In this document: one piece after another, positions 17,667 to 26,191 of the stretch
How positions within the stretch are numbered: position 1 is the stretch's first letter
Layout: the number at the start of each line of letters is the position of its first letter
Origin: Acidobacteriota bacterium
Lineage (GTDB): Bacteria > Acidobacteriota > Blastocatellia > HR10
NCBI GenBank assembly: GCA_030550025.1
Contig: JAUQQC010000002.1
Coordinates: forward strand, 192,356 to 256,355
Direction of reading: 5' to 3'
Length of the DNA stretch: 64,000 nt
The notes under the pieces: model-generated
What the model was told of the DNA's origin: nothing
What the model saw: only the letters and a program-made list of their open reading frames with translations
The model's database searches: none
Made by a program: the position numbers and the translations under genes

Positions 17667-20600
17667 ATGGACGATTCGATGCGAAAGGCGTTGGAACGGC
17701 AATTGAAAGGGGTAGCGCCGGAGAAAGCCGAGCATCTCGTCGGGCGACTGCTGCGGCTGCCAGCCGATCGAGCCTTCCTCCTAGTGGAGATGGGGTTGAG
17801 CTTGACGACGGCGAGCGTTCGGGCGGCCGCCGAATTCGTGCGCGTCGCTCCCGAGGTGGGGATGCTGCTGGAGCCGGAAGAGCTGAAGGTCTGGGGGGAG
17901 GTTGGCCGACGCTTGGCAGGCGTGAATCCGGAGAGCGCGATCGCCTTTTTCCAAGCGAGTCCTCCGGTCCTCAAGGCCATTCCTCTTCGTTTGCGGCGCG
18001 CGCTGTTGCTCACGATACATCGGCAGTCGTTGATCTCCAGCACGGTGGCGCTCGACGGCTTCCAGCGCGCGCCCGAAGTCCTGCAGCGCATTGGGGATGA
18101 AGATCTGGCCGCGCGCGTCTACGTCATCGCTGGGGAGATCGCTCGCCGCAGCGCGACGCAGAGCGCGGAGTTCTTAGGTCGCGCGCCTGAACTGATCGCG
18201 CGCCTTCACGACCGGCGCGAGCGCCAGCCCCGTGCGCGCGATCTCTCCGAGGGAGCGGGAGCCGCGCGCCGGCTCCTGGAGCGGGCGCTCGCACTGACGG
18301 CACTCTTCGCGGAGAAGGCGGGAGGCTTGGCGACGGAGTTCCTCTCAGCCTTCGCGCGCTTGCCGGTCGCCGCTCGTCTGGAGGATCAGCTCAAGCTGCT
18401 CGATCACACGCACGCGTTTCTGGAACGCGGTGGGGGTATCGCCTTGCAGTATTTTCAGGTCGCGACGCGTGTGCTCGCGCTCGCGGGAGCGGATGGCCTA
18501 GCGCGATGGACGGACCTGACCTGGAAGATCGCCCTGCAGGACAATGCCGCCGTGTACAACTTCCTGAAGCTCACGCCGCGCGTCCTGGAGGCGCTCGTGC
18601 AAGCTCATGGGCCGGCGGCGCCTTCGCTCATCTCGCGAGTTCTCGAAGTCGTGCGCCAGGTGAGCGACCGGAGCGTCACATTGGGGATCGAATGTTTTCG
18701 CTCCAGTCCTCGTGCCCTGGCCTCAGCCACCGTCGAGCAATTCGTGCGGTGGGCTCGATCCGGGTTGACGCTCTACCCCAAGGACAGTCGTCGCGCGCAG
18801 GCCTATTACGCGTTGGAGACGCAGGCGAGTCAACAAGCCCTTCGACACATGGCGGGGGGGATCACCCTCGATCGGGTGAGTCAAACGCTGCGCCTGTACA
18901 TCCAGGGGATGACCGGGCGCTCGGTGACCATTCGCCCTCTGAATCATCTGCCCGATCAGATGTCCGTGAACGACGGTCAGACGATCTATCTCCCGGCGAC
19001 CATCGCCGAGTTCGGAGAAGAGGAGGCCGATTTCAAGCTCTACAAAGTCCTCGCCGCTCATGCGGCGGGACAGTTGGAGTTCGGCACCTATGCGCGCGAT
19101 CTGCCCGAGCTCATCGCCTTCGCTCGCGAGCTGCGGCGCACGCCTTCCTCGGGCGACGAAGCTTCAGCCTCCGAGCCCGTGACTTTCTCGACGATCCTCG
19201 CTCTTTTGCCGGATCGCGAGTTGGCCGAACGCCTCTTCACCACGTTCGAGAATGGGCGCATAGATTTTCTCCTTCGCCATCACTATCGCGGACTGCGTCG
19301 GGATCTCGATTTCGTGCGGCAGCGAATGCGCGAGCGACGTCCGCCTTTGGAGGAACTGTCGCCCGCCGATCTCATCGTGGAGGTGCTCTTTCGTCTGGCT
19401 CTTCTCGGAGGCGTCGCTGAAGAGGTGCGCCATCGGCTGCCGCATCTGGTGACGCTGTTGGAGAACATCTTGGGTCAGTTCATCCGACGCGTGGACGCCA
19501 CGGTCGTCGATAGCTTACGGGCGACGCATCTGGTCCTCCAACTCCTGAAGGGGCAAAGTGCTGTGCGCGACGCCGAGACCACATCGGAGCAACCGGCGGC
19601 GGAGGAGCCGAGGGCTGAGGCTGAACCCGAGATGGGCGAACAGCCCGTGCATCCGCGCGTCCTCACCGAACGTCGGCCGCGTCCGACCGATCGGATCGAG
19701 CCGTTCAACTTCTGGATCCGACGCCATCGCGATTCCGAGCACGTGGAGTGGGAGCAGGTGGAGGAGTCGCCCTTCGCCGAGGAGTTGGAAGCTCAAGAGC
19801 TGGAGCCGGGCGATCAGGCGTTCTACTACGAGGAGTGGGATCACGAATTGGCCGACTTTCGCACGGCTTGGTGTCGGGTGATCGAGCGTCCGGCGCGGCG
19901 TGGCGCGCGGCAGTTCGTCCAGGCCGTACGCGCGCAGTATGGGCCGATGATCTCCTCGATCCGATACCAATTCCAATTGCTGCGCCCGGAGGCGTTGCAG
20001 AAGGTGCGGGGAGAACTGGATGGGGAGGAGTTCGATCTGCAAGCGGTGATCGATTACGCGTTGGATCGCCAGACGTCCGGGCGCGTCTCCGAGCGCTTAT
20101 ACGTGCGACGCTTGCGTCGTCAGCGCGATGTGGCCGTCTCGTTCCTGCTGGACATGTCCAGCTCCACGGCGCGCACGGTCTCGCCGCGTCCGTCGCGAGC
20201 CGGGGCGTCGCGCCCGAGCAAGCGGATCATCGACATCGAGAAGGAAGGCCTGGTGCTCATGAGTGAAGCTCTGGAGGCCGTCGGCGACCGTTACGCCATC
20301 CAGGGCTTCACCAGCGAAGGGCGGCACAACGTGAAGTTTTACATCATCAAGGACTTCGATGAGAAGCACTCGCCCGAGGTCGAAGCGCGCATCGGGGGCA
20401 TCACCTATCAGAACAATACGCGCCTGGGCGCGGCCATCCGTCATGCGACCGCTCGCCTGATGCGACAGGAAGCGCGCACCAAGCTCTTGATCGTCCTGAG
20501 CGATGGCCGACCTTACGATCACGATTATGGCGATGCGCGATACGCGCGCGAGGACACGAAGATCGCTTTGCGCCAAGCCCGCATGGCGGGCGTCATCCCC

Positions 20601-20735
20601 TTCTGCATCACCATCGATCGCGAATCCGAAGTCCAGCTCCGCGACATGTACGGCGAGGTGGGGTACACGATCATTGATGACGTGCTCAGCCTGCCCGAGC
20701 GCTTGCCGAGCATCTATCGCCGCCTGACGCGGTGA
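17667..20735 (+). CDS. Large NorD/CbbO-like VWA-domain protein
   Basis: A 1022-residue partner of the preceding AAA+ ATPase. The C-terminal third is a von Willebrand A domain: the MIDAS motif DMSSS near residue 831, the [13 protein letters not shown] loop near 946, and the FCITID strand near 980, the NorD type. The N-terminal 350 residues contain about eight degenerate helical repeats, each roughly 35-45 residues, built around an aromatic then Pro pattern ([40 protein letters not shown]). The protein is considerably longer than typical NorD. It probably bridges the ATPase to a metalloenzyme client. Position next to the nos operon suggests, without proving, a role in denitrification enzymes. 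Confidence 0.82.
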   Translation: MDDSMRKALERQLKGVAPEKAEHLVGRLLRLPADRAFLLVEMGLSLTTASVRAAAEFVRVAPEVGMLLEPEELKVWGEVGRRLAGVNPESAIAFFQASPPVLKAIPLRLRRALLLTIHRQSLISSTVALDGFQRAPEVLQRIGDEDLAARVYVIAGEIARRSATQSAEFLGRAPELIARLHDRRERQPRARDLSEGAGAARRLLERALALTALFAEKAGGLATEFLSAFARLPVAARLEDQLKLLDHTHAFLERGGGIALQYFQVATRVLALAGADGLARWTDLTWKIALQDNAAVYNFLKLTPRVLEALVQAHGPAAPSLISRVLEVVRQVSDRSVTLGIECFRSSPRALASATVEQFVRWARSGLTLYPKDSRRAQAYYALETQASQQALRHMAGGITLDRVSQTLRLYIQGMTGRSVTIRPLNHLPDQMSVNDGQTIYLPATIAEFGEEEADFKLYKVLAAHAAGQLEFGTYARDLPELIAFARELRRTPSSGDEASASEPVTFSTILALLPDRELAERLFTTFENGRIDFLLRHHYRGLRRDLDFVRQRMRERRPPLEELSPADLIVEVLFRLALLGGVAEEVRHRLPHLVTLLENILGQFIRRVDATVVDSLRATHLVLQLLKGQSAVRDAETTSEQPAAEEPRAEAEPEMGEQPVHPRVLTERRPRPTDRIEPFNFWIRRHRDSEHVEWEQVEESPFAEELEAQELEPGDQAFYYEEWDHELADFRTAWCRVIERPARRGARQFVQAVRAQYGPMISSIRYQFQLLRPEALQKVRGELDGEEFDLQAVIDYALDRQTSGRVSERLYVRRLRRQRDVAVSFLLDMSSSTARTVSPRPSRAGASRPSKRIIDIEKEGLVLMSEALEAVGDRYAIQGFTSEGRHNVKFYIIKDFDEKHSPEVEARIGGITYQNNTRLGAAIRHATARLMRQEARTKLLIVLSDGRPYDHDYGDARYAREDTKIALRQARMAGVIPFCITIDRESEVQLRDMYGEVGYTIIDDVLSLPERLPSIYRRLTR

Positions 20736-20784
20736 GGCGCCACTCCCTCATGGACCGGAGGCGGGAGCCCGGAGAAAAAAGTTA

Positions 20785-20813
20785 TTGACATTTCGCGGGA
20801 AACGGGTTATAAG
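20785..20813 (+). promoter_or_regulatory. Strong housekeeping-type promoter of the histone H1-like gene
   Basis: TTGACA at 20785-20790 and TATAAG at 20808-20813 are separated by exactly 17 bases: a perfect -35 and a 5/6 -10. It is the best promoter in the window and suggests high expression. Confidence 0.75.
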
Positions 20814-20861
20814 ATAGGCCAAGATGTTGGGGCTGATCTTTGATCGTGCACAAGCGCAAGG

Positions 20862-20883
20862 TGACCACAGGATATTGTGGTCA
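20862..20883 (+). promoter_or_regulatory. Hairpin in the leader of the histone H1-like gene
   Basis: TGACCACA at 20862-20869 pairs with TGTGGTCA at 20876-20883 over a six-base loop. It lies about 50 bases after the predicted RNA start and 28 bases before the ATG, so it could be a 5' stabiliser or protein-binding site. Confidence 0.45.
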
Positions 20884-20911
20884 TCGAAAATCTCAGCAAG
20901 GAGAGGGGACG

Positions 20912-21094
20912 ATGGCGAAGAAAGCGACAGCGAAGAAGACCGCTGCGAAGAAGACCGCAGCCAAGAAGAAAGCTGCGGCGAAGAAGACCACGAAGAAAGC
21001 CGCGAAGATGACGGCGCGCGCTTCGACGGCGAAGTTCGCCGCCAAGAAGAAGGCCGCCGCCAAGAAGACCACCAAGAAGGGAGGCAAGAAGTAA
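20912..21094 (+). CDS. Histone H1-like Lys/Ala-rich DNA-binding protein
   Basis: A 60-residue protein made almost only of Lys, Ala and Thr, in repeats of the AKK/TAAKK/KAAAKKTTKK type. Such sequences resemble the C-terminal tail of histone H1 and are found in bacterial nucleoid proteins, so nonspecific DNA or RNA compaction is the likely role. AAGGAGAGGGGA directly before the ATG sets the start; an upstream in-frame GTG at 20840 would add residues with no repeat character. It has its own strong promoter and terminator, so it is a monocistronic, probably highly expressed gene. The repeat-rich DNA is prone to length variation. Confidence 0.75.
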   Translation: MAKKATAKKTAAKKTAAKKKAAAKKTTKKAAKMTARASTAKFAAKKKAAAKKTTKKGGKK

Positions 21095-21095
21095 C

Positions 21096-21143
21096 ATGCC
21101 GGCCAAGAAGAAGGCGACCAAGAAGAAGGGCGGAAAGAAATGA
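21096..21143 (+). CDS. Candidate 15-residue Lys-rich micropeptide
   Basis: One base after the stop of the H1-like gene an ATG opens a 15-codon frame, MPAKKKATKKKGGKK, ending in TGA. The composition is the same as the upstream protein and the two frames differ by +2. It may be a real coupled microprotein, or the remains of a longer repeat tail cut off by a frameshift. There is no separate ribosome binding site beyond the A/G-rich end of the previous gene. Confidence 0.35.
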   Translation: MPAKKKATKKKGGKK

Positions 21144-21236
21144 GGGCTTCCGAGCGCATCCGACTCCGGCGCTGAGATCGGCCCGAAGCGGAAGCGTGCG
21201 GTGACCATTTTTGAAAGCGGCTTTCTCGCTCAAAGA

Positions 21237-21262
21237 GGGATGGAGTTTCCATCCCTTTTTTT
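21237..21262 (+). terminator. Rho-independent terminator of the histone H1-like gene
   Basis: GGGATGGA at 21237-21244 and TCCATCCC at 21248-21255 form a perfect 8-bp stem with a 3-base loop, followed directly by seven T. It ends the H1-like transcript about 95 bases after the micropeptide stop. Confidence 0.85.
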
Positions 21263-21346
21263 GTGCCACTCGCGCACGTGGGCCTTCCGCGTCCCCATGC
21301 GCTAGAATTACGCCGTTAGCGAACGCGCGCGAAGGAGGGCCTATCC

Positions 21347-22366
21347 GTGAAGCTGTTCGTCACCGGAGGTGCGGGATTCATCGGTTCGAACTTCATTCGC
21401 TACATGCTCCGGACGCATCCGGACTGCGAGATCGTGAACTTCGACAAGTTGACCTATGCCGGGAACCTCGAGAACTTGCGGGATGTCGAGGATTCCCCCC
21501 GGTATCGGTTCGTGCGGGGAGACATCTGCGATCCCTTGGCGGTGCTCGCCGCTTTGGAGGAAGGGATCGAGGCGATCGTGAACTTTGCTGCCGAGACGCA
21601 TGTGGACCGGAGCATCGAGGAAGCGGCGCCCTTTGTGCGGACGAATGTCCTCGGCGTGCAGGTCTTGCTCGATGCGGCGCGCGTGCGTCGGGTCGCACGA
21701 TTCGTGCAGATCTCTACCGATGAAGTGATGGGGAGCTTGGGGCCGACCGGCTACTTCACCGAAGAGAGTCCGCTGCAGCCCAATAGCCCCTATGCGGCCA
21801 GCAAGGCGGCGGCCGAGCTACTGGTTCGCGCCGCTCATCATACGTTCGGGATGGACGTCCTTATTGTCCGCGCGGGGAACAACTATGGGCCCTATCAGTT
21901 CCCCGAGAAGTTGATCCCGCTGATGATCACCAATGCGATGGCCAATCTCCCGCTTCCGATCTACGGGGATGGCCTGTACGTGCGGGATTGGATCTACGTC
22001 GAGGATTACTGTCGCGCGCTCGATGTGATCCTTCGTCGGGGGCGAGCGGGAGAGGTCTACTGCGTCGGCGCGCGCTCGGAGCGGACGAATTTGGAGGTGG
22101 TCGAGTTGATCCTGGAGCTGCTCGGCAAGCCGCGGTCGCTCATCCGATTCGTCGAGGACCGTCCGGGGCATGATCGGCGCTATGCCATTGATCCGAGCAA
22201 GGTCGAGCGCGAGTTCGGGTGGCGGCCGCTGGAGACCTTCGAGAGTGGATTGCGGAAGACCATCGCGTGGTATCAGGCGAATCGAGCGTGGGTGGAGAAG
22301 GTGCGCGGTGGCGAGTATCAGCAGTACTACGAACGGATGTACGGGCGGCGGAGGGTGATCGGATGA
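21347..22366 (+). CDS. rfbB: dTDP-glucose 4,6-dehydratase
   Basis: A 339-residue extended short-chain dehydrogenase that turns dTDP-glucose into dTDP-4-keto-6-deoxyglucose, a step towards dTDP-rhamnose for surface polysaccharide. The NAD-binding GGAGFIGSN lies near residue 7, the catalytic region STDEV near 125, and YxxxK is YAASK near 148. NNYGPYQFPEKLIPL near 175 is a family hallmark. The start is a GTG with GGAGGG upstream, where the conserved KLFVTGGAG begins. A TAGAAT -10-like hexamer at 21303-21308 has no matching -35. The stop overlaps the rfbD start as ATGA. Confidence 0.93.
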   Translation: MKLFVTGGAGFIGSNFIRYMLRTHPDCEIVNFDKLTYAGNLENLRDVEDSPRYRFVRGDICDPLAVLAALEEGIEAIVNFAAETHVDRSIEEAAPFVRTNVLGVQVLLDAARVRRVARFVQISTDEVMGSLGPTGYFTEESPLQPNSPYAASKAAAELLVRAAHHTFGMDVLIVRAGNNYGPYQFPEKLIPLMITNAMANLPLPIYGDGLYVRDWIYVEDYCRALDVILRRGRAGEVYCVGARSERTNLEVVELILELLGKPRSLIRFVEDRPGHDRRYAIDPSKVEREFGWRPLETFESGLRKTIAWYQANRAWVEKVRGGEYQQYYERMYGRRRVIG

Positions 22367-23229
22367 CGGCGCGCGTCCTCGTCGTCGGGGCGGCCGGGCT
22401 CTTGGGGCGCTATGTCGTTCGGGCGTTCGCCCGCGAGCATGACGTGTGGGCGATGCGACGCGCGGATCTCGATGTGCGCGATCGCGCGCAGGTGGAGCGC
22501 GTGCTGCGCGCCGTGCGCCCGCAGCTGGTCATCAACTGCGCGGCGATCTCGGACGTGGACCTGTGCGAACGTGATCCTGAGCTGGCCTTTCAGGTGAACG
22601 CCGAGGGGCCTCGGCATTTAGCCGAGGGTTGTCGCGACATCGAAGCCGCGCTCGTGCATGTCAGCACCGACTATGTCTTCGACGGGCGCAAGCGCGAGCC
22701 GTATACGATCGTTGATCTCCCGCGTCCGATCAATCGATATGGGGCGTCCAAATGGGCTGGGGAAGAGGCCGTGCGGCGAACGTGGGAGCGACATTACATC
22801 ATCCGGACGGCGCGCCTTTTCGGCTTCGGCGGGAGGAACTTTGCCAGCGCGCTGCCCCTGTTGTTGCGGACGCGGACTTCGCTTCCGGCGATCGTGGATG
22901 AGGTGGGATCGCCGACGTATGCGGCGGATCTGGCTGCGCGCATCGCCGAGATTGTGGAGCGGGGGCAGCCCGGGACGTATCACGTTACCAACAGCGGCGC
23001 ATGCTCCTGGTACGAATTCGCCTGCGAGGTCGCGCGACAATTAGGAGGCGAAGGGGTGCGGATCGAGCCCGTTCGGAGCGCTGACCTGCATCGTCCGGCC
23101 GAGCGTCCACGGTACACGGCGTTGCGGTGTCTGCTCTCGGAGCAACTGGGGTTGGCGCCGCTTCGCTCATGGCCGCTAGCGCTTCGCGATTTCCTGGAGG
23201 AGGTGAGGGGCCATGGAGCGGTATGTTGA
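22363..23229 (+). CDS. rfbD: dTDP-4-dehydrorhamnose reductase
   Basis: A 288-residue NAD(P)H-dependent reductase, the last step of dTDP-L-rhamnose synthesis. It has the N-terminal GAAGLLGRYV dinucleotide motif near residue 8, the conserved NCAAISDVDLCE near 63, VSTDYVFDG near 104 and the YGASKWAGE catalytic motif near 126. The ATG overlaps the rfbB stop by four bases. The synthase (rfbA) and epimerase (rfbC) genes are not in the window and must be elsewhere if the pathway is complete. The 3' end overlaps the cupin gene by 17 bases. Confidence 0.92.
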   Translation: MTARVLVVGAAGLLGRYVVRAFAREHDVWAMRRADLDVRDRAQVERVLRAVRPQLVINCAAISDVDLCERDPELAFQVNAEGPRHLAEGCRDIEAALVHVSTDYVFDGRKREPYTIVDLPRPINRYGASKWAGEEAVRRTWERHYIIRTARLFGFGGRNFASALPLLLRTRTSLPAIVDEVGSPTYAADLAARIAEIVERGQPGTYHVTNSGACSWYEFACEVARQLGGEGVRIEPVRSADLHRPAERPRYTALRCLLSEQLGLAPLRSWPLALRDFLEEVRGHGAVC

Positions 23230-23596
23230 GGAGCGTCCGTGGGGGAGATTCGAGGTTTTGGAGAAAGCCGATCGCTACCAGATCAAGCGGATCACCGTGA
23301 ATCCGGGGCATCGGTTGAGCTTACAGTATCATCACCATCGGACCGAGCATTGGGTGATCGTCGTCGGAGTCGGACGGGTGATGCGTGGCGAGGAGGTGAT
23401 TCCGGTCTCGGCGAATCAGAGCGTCGTCATTCCCAAGGGAACGCCCCATCGCATCGAGAACACGGGGACTGAGCCGCTCGTGTTCATCGAGGTGCAGTAT
23501 GGGGATTATCTCGGCGAGGATGACATCGTGCGGTTGGCGGACGATTACGACCGCGTGCCCGCGTCCGTCGAGAGTACGAGCGAGGGCGGAGCATGA
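23213..23596 (+). CDS. Cupin-type mannose-6-phosphate isomerase-like protein
   Basis: A 127-residue single cupin domain matching the C-terminal (type II) mannose-6-phosphate isomerase part of ManC-like proteins. The opening MERYVEERPWGRFEVLE and the run YQIKRITVNPG are typical. The metal-binding pattern is SLQYHHHRTEHW, with later PKGTPHRIEN. It may interconvert fructose-6-phosphate and mannose-6-phosphate to supply GDP-mannose, which fits the neighbouring sugar genes. It lacks the GDP-mannose pyrophosphorylase domain often fused to it. Its start overlaps rfbD by 17 bases and its stop overlaps pgi by 4. Confidence 0.82.
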   Translation: MERYVEERPWGRFEVLEKADRYQIKRITVNPGHRLSLQYHHHRTEHWVIVVGVGRVMRGEEVIPVSANQSVVIPKGTPHRIENTGTEPLVFIEVQYGDYLGEDDIVRLADDYDRVPASVESTSEGGA

Positions 23597-25359
23597 GGGA
23601 GGAACGGTTCTTGCCGGAAACGCTCGCGCATGCCGTCCGAGAGCGGCTCGCGCAGTGGGAACGGGATCGGATGGTCGAGCGGTTGTGGGCGGGGGATGTC
23701 TCGGTTTGGACTGGCAATGGGGAGGATCGCTGGCTGGGCTGGCTGCGCGTCGTCGAGCAAGAGAGCGCGCGCGCGCCGATGTACGCCGCGCTGCGAGAGA
23801 GCACGCAACGCGCTGGAATCGCGCACGTGTTGTTGCTGGGCATGGGAGGCTCGAGCCTTGCGCCGGAGGTCTTCGCTCGTGTGTTCCCTCCGAGGGAGGG
23901 CGCGCCGGAGCTGCTCGTGCTCGACTCGATTGATCCGGGCGACATTCAGGCTGTCGAGGAGCGACTCGATCCGCACCGCACGCTCATCATCGTCTCCAGC
24001 AAATCGGGGACGACGCTGGAGTCGAATCTCCTGTTGGACTATTTCCTCGACCGGATGAAGCGCGCGCTCGGGTCGGAGCGCGCCGGCGAACATTTCCTGG
24101 CGATCACCGATCCGGGAACTCCGCTTGGCGAGGTCGCCCTGCGCGAAGGCTTTCGACATTGTTTCTACGGGATCGAGAGCATCGGCGGACGGTATTCGGC
24201 GCTCTCGGTCTTCGGTCTCGTCCCGGCGGCCCTTGTGGGCGTGGATGTCGCGCGGCTTTTGGAGCGCGCCGAACGCATGATCCGGCGGTGTCGCCCCGAG
24301 GTCCCGATCTCGGAGAATCCGGGCGTCGTCCTTGGGGCGATTCTGGGTGAGTCAGCGCGACGCGGGTGGGATAAGGTCACGTTGCTCGCGTCGCGGAGTC
24401 TGCAGGCATTTGGGGCGTGGCTGGAGCAGCTTCTGGCCGAATCCACGGGCAAGGAGGGCAAAGGCGTCATTCCGGTGGACGATGAGGTGCTCGGACCGCC
24501 GGACGTATATGGTCGAGATCGGATCTTCGTCGGGGTCCAACTCGAATCCGATCCATCGGAGGATCGCCTCGTAGATCGGCTTCGGGCTGCAGGGCATGCG
24601 ATCCCTGAGCTTTCCGAGGTCGCTTCGCGATCCCCCTCTGGGCCTCCGATCCTTCAGCTCACGCTCTCGGATCACTATGATCTCGGCGCATTGTTCTTCC
24701 TCTGGGAGATGGGCACGGCGGTGCTTGGCGCGATCCTCGGGGTGAATCCGTTCGATCAGCCCGATGTCGAGGCGAGCAAAGCGGAAGCGCGGGCGCTGGC
24801 TCGGACGTATGAGGAGACGGGTGCGCTCTCGCGACCCGAGGTCCTGGTGCGGGAAGGGGATCTCGTGCTCTTCGCCGACGAGTGGAATCGGCAGCAGGTG
24901 AGCGCGCGCGTGCGGGAACGTTCGCTCGCCGGGTATGTGCGCGCGCATCTGGAACGGCTGCGGGAGGGCGATTATTTCGCGCTCTTGGCTTATGTGGAGC
25001 GGAGCGGCGTGCATCGGCAGCAACTGAGCGAGATTCGACATCGCGTGCGGGACGCGCGGCGCGTGGCGACGTCGCTCGGCTTCGGCCCGCGCTTTTTGCA
25101 CTCGACGGGGCAGCTTCACAAAGGCGGGCCGAATACGGGCGTGTTCCTGCACGTGCTTGGTGACGATGCCCGGGATCGAGTGGTTCCGGGACGTCCGTAC
25201 ACGTTCGGCCTCCTCAAGCGTGCGCAAGCGTATGGGGATTTCGCGGTCCTGGCCCAGCGGGGGCGTCGTCAGCTCGGCGTGGAGATCGAAGGGGAGGTGA
25301 GTGCCGGGCTCGCTCGACTGCGCGAGGCGCTCGAGCGCGCGCTCGCCGATGTGACGTGA
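23593..25359 (+). CDS. pgi: Glucose-6-phosphate isomerase (divergent)
   Basis: A 588-residue two-SIS-domain sugar isomerase interconverting glucose-6-phosphate and fructose-6-phosphate. The phosphate-binding loops GMGGSSLAPEV near residue 83 and SSKSGTTLESN near 138 are clear, as is STGKEG near 287 and the C-terminal HSTGQLHKGGPNTG near 508. The sequence resembles the isomerase half of transaldolase/isomerase fusion proteins rather than the classical E. coli enzyme; here the isomerase stands alone. It is the last gene of the sugar run and overlaps the cupin gene by 4 bases. Confidence 0.85.
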   Translation: MREERFLPETLAHAVRERLAQWERDRMVERLWAGDVSVWTGNGEDRWLGWLRVVEQESARAPMYAALRESTQRAGIAHVLLLGMGGSSLAPEVFARVFPPREGAPELLVLDSIDPGDIQAVEERLDPHRTLIIVSSKSGTTLESNLLLDYFLDRMKRALGSERAGEHFLAITDPGTPLGEVALREGFRHCFYGIESIGGRYSALSVFGLVPAALVGVDVARLLERAERMIRRCRPEVPISENPGVVLGAILGESARRGWDKVTLLASRSLQAFGAWLEQLLAESTGKEGKGVIPVDDEVLGPPDVYGRDRIFVGVQLESDPSEDRLVDRLRAAGHAIPELSEVASRSPSGPPILQLTLSDHYDLGALFFLWEMGTAVLGAILGVNPFDQPDVEASKAEARALARTYEETGALSRPEVLVREGDLVLFADEWNRQQVSARVRERSLAGYVRAHLERLREGDYFALLAYVERSGVHRQQLSEIRHRVRDARRVATSLGFGPRFLHSTGQLHKGGPNTGVFLHVLGDDARDRVVPGRPYTFGLLKRAQAYGDFAVLAQRGRRQLGVEIEGEVSAGLARLREALERALADVT

Positions 25360-25378
25360 GAGAGGCGCTCGCCAGGAT

Positions 25379-26188
25379 TCACTCCCCGGGTGGGGTATTC
25401 TTCCGCTTCGCCTCTTGCCAGAGGCGTTCCATCTCCTCCAGCGTGCTCTCTTGCAGGGAACGTCCCTGACGGTGCAGTTCGCGCTCGATGTGGCGGAAGC
25501 GTTCTTTGAATTTCCGGTTGGCCGCTTTGAGCGCCGTCTCGGCATCCAGGCCAAGGAGGCGAGCGAGGTTGGCGACCATGAAGAGGAGATCGCCGATCTC
25601 TTCCTTGAGGCGGTCTCGCGCTTCGGGTGTCGCCGCCATTGCGTGCTTGAGTTCGGCAACCTCCTCATCGAGCTTCTCCAGGGCGCTGGCGGCATCACCC
25701 CAGTCGAAGCCGACGCGAGCAGCGCGCTCGGCCAGTTGCGTAGCTTCGATGAGCGCGGGCAGTCGTGAGGAGACGCCCTCGAGGATGGAAGGGGGCTCGG
25801 TCGCTCCGCGGTGGGCCCTCTCCTGGAGCTTGATCGCCTCCCAACGGCGCAAAACGTCTTCGCTCGTTCGTGCCGTCGCGGTGCCGAAGACGTGCGGATG
25901 GCGGCGGGTCATCTTCTCGTGGACGTGTGCGATGACGTCCTCGATGGTGAATTCGCCCCGCTCTTTCGCGATCTTCGCGTAGAAGACGACTTGGAAGATG
26001 AGGTCGCCCAGTTCCGCCTTCATCTGTTCGACATTCCGCGTCTCGATGGCTTCGAGCAGCTCGTAGGCTTCCTCGATCGTCATCGGGGCGAGTGTCTCAT
26101 AGGTTTGCTCCTTGTCCCACGGGCAGCCCTCAGGACCGCGTAGTTTCTCGACCAGCTCGACGAGCGCTTCGAACGATGCGGTCTTCAT
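25379..26188 (-). CDS. mazG: Nucleoside triphosphate pyrophosphohydrolase MazG
   Basis: A 269-residue two-domain MazG that hydrolyses NTPs to NMP and PPi, cleaning the nucleotide pool. The first all-alpha domain shows GCPWDKEQTYETL near residue 19, the metal-binding EEAYELLEAIE near 40 and ELGDLIFQV near 60. A second, similar set occurs near residue 175 (EEVAELKHA) and 195 (EEIGDLLFMV). The ATG at 26188 has GGAGGG upstream and lies 3 bases after the lpxB stop, so it is translated as part of the ppiD-like/lpxB/mazG operon. Confidence 0.92.
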   Translation of the reverse strand: MKTASFEALVELVEKLRGPEGCPWDKEQTYETLAPMTIEEAYELLEAIETRNVEQMKAELGDLIFQVVFYAKIAKERGEFTIEDVIAHVHEKMTRRHPHVFGTATARTSEDVLRRWEAIKLQERAHRGATEPPSILEGVSSRLPALIEATQLAERAARVGFDWGDAASALEKLDEEVAELKHAMAATPEARDRLKEEIGDLLFMVANLARLLGLDAETALKAANRKFKERFRHIERELHRQGRSLQESTLEEMERLWQEAKRKNTPPGE

Positions 26189-26191
26189 CCC

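Noticed and set aside
20824-21204. 126-codon frame overlapping the histone H1-like gene in another frame
   Set aside because: It is an Arg/Glu/Asp shadow of the AAG-rich repeat; the Lys/Ala frame has a strong ribosome binding site and family resemblance.
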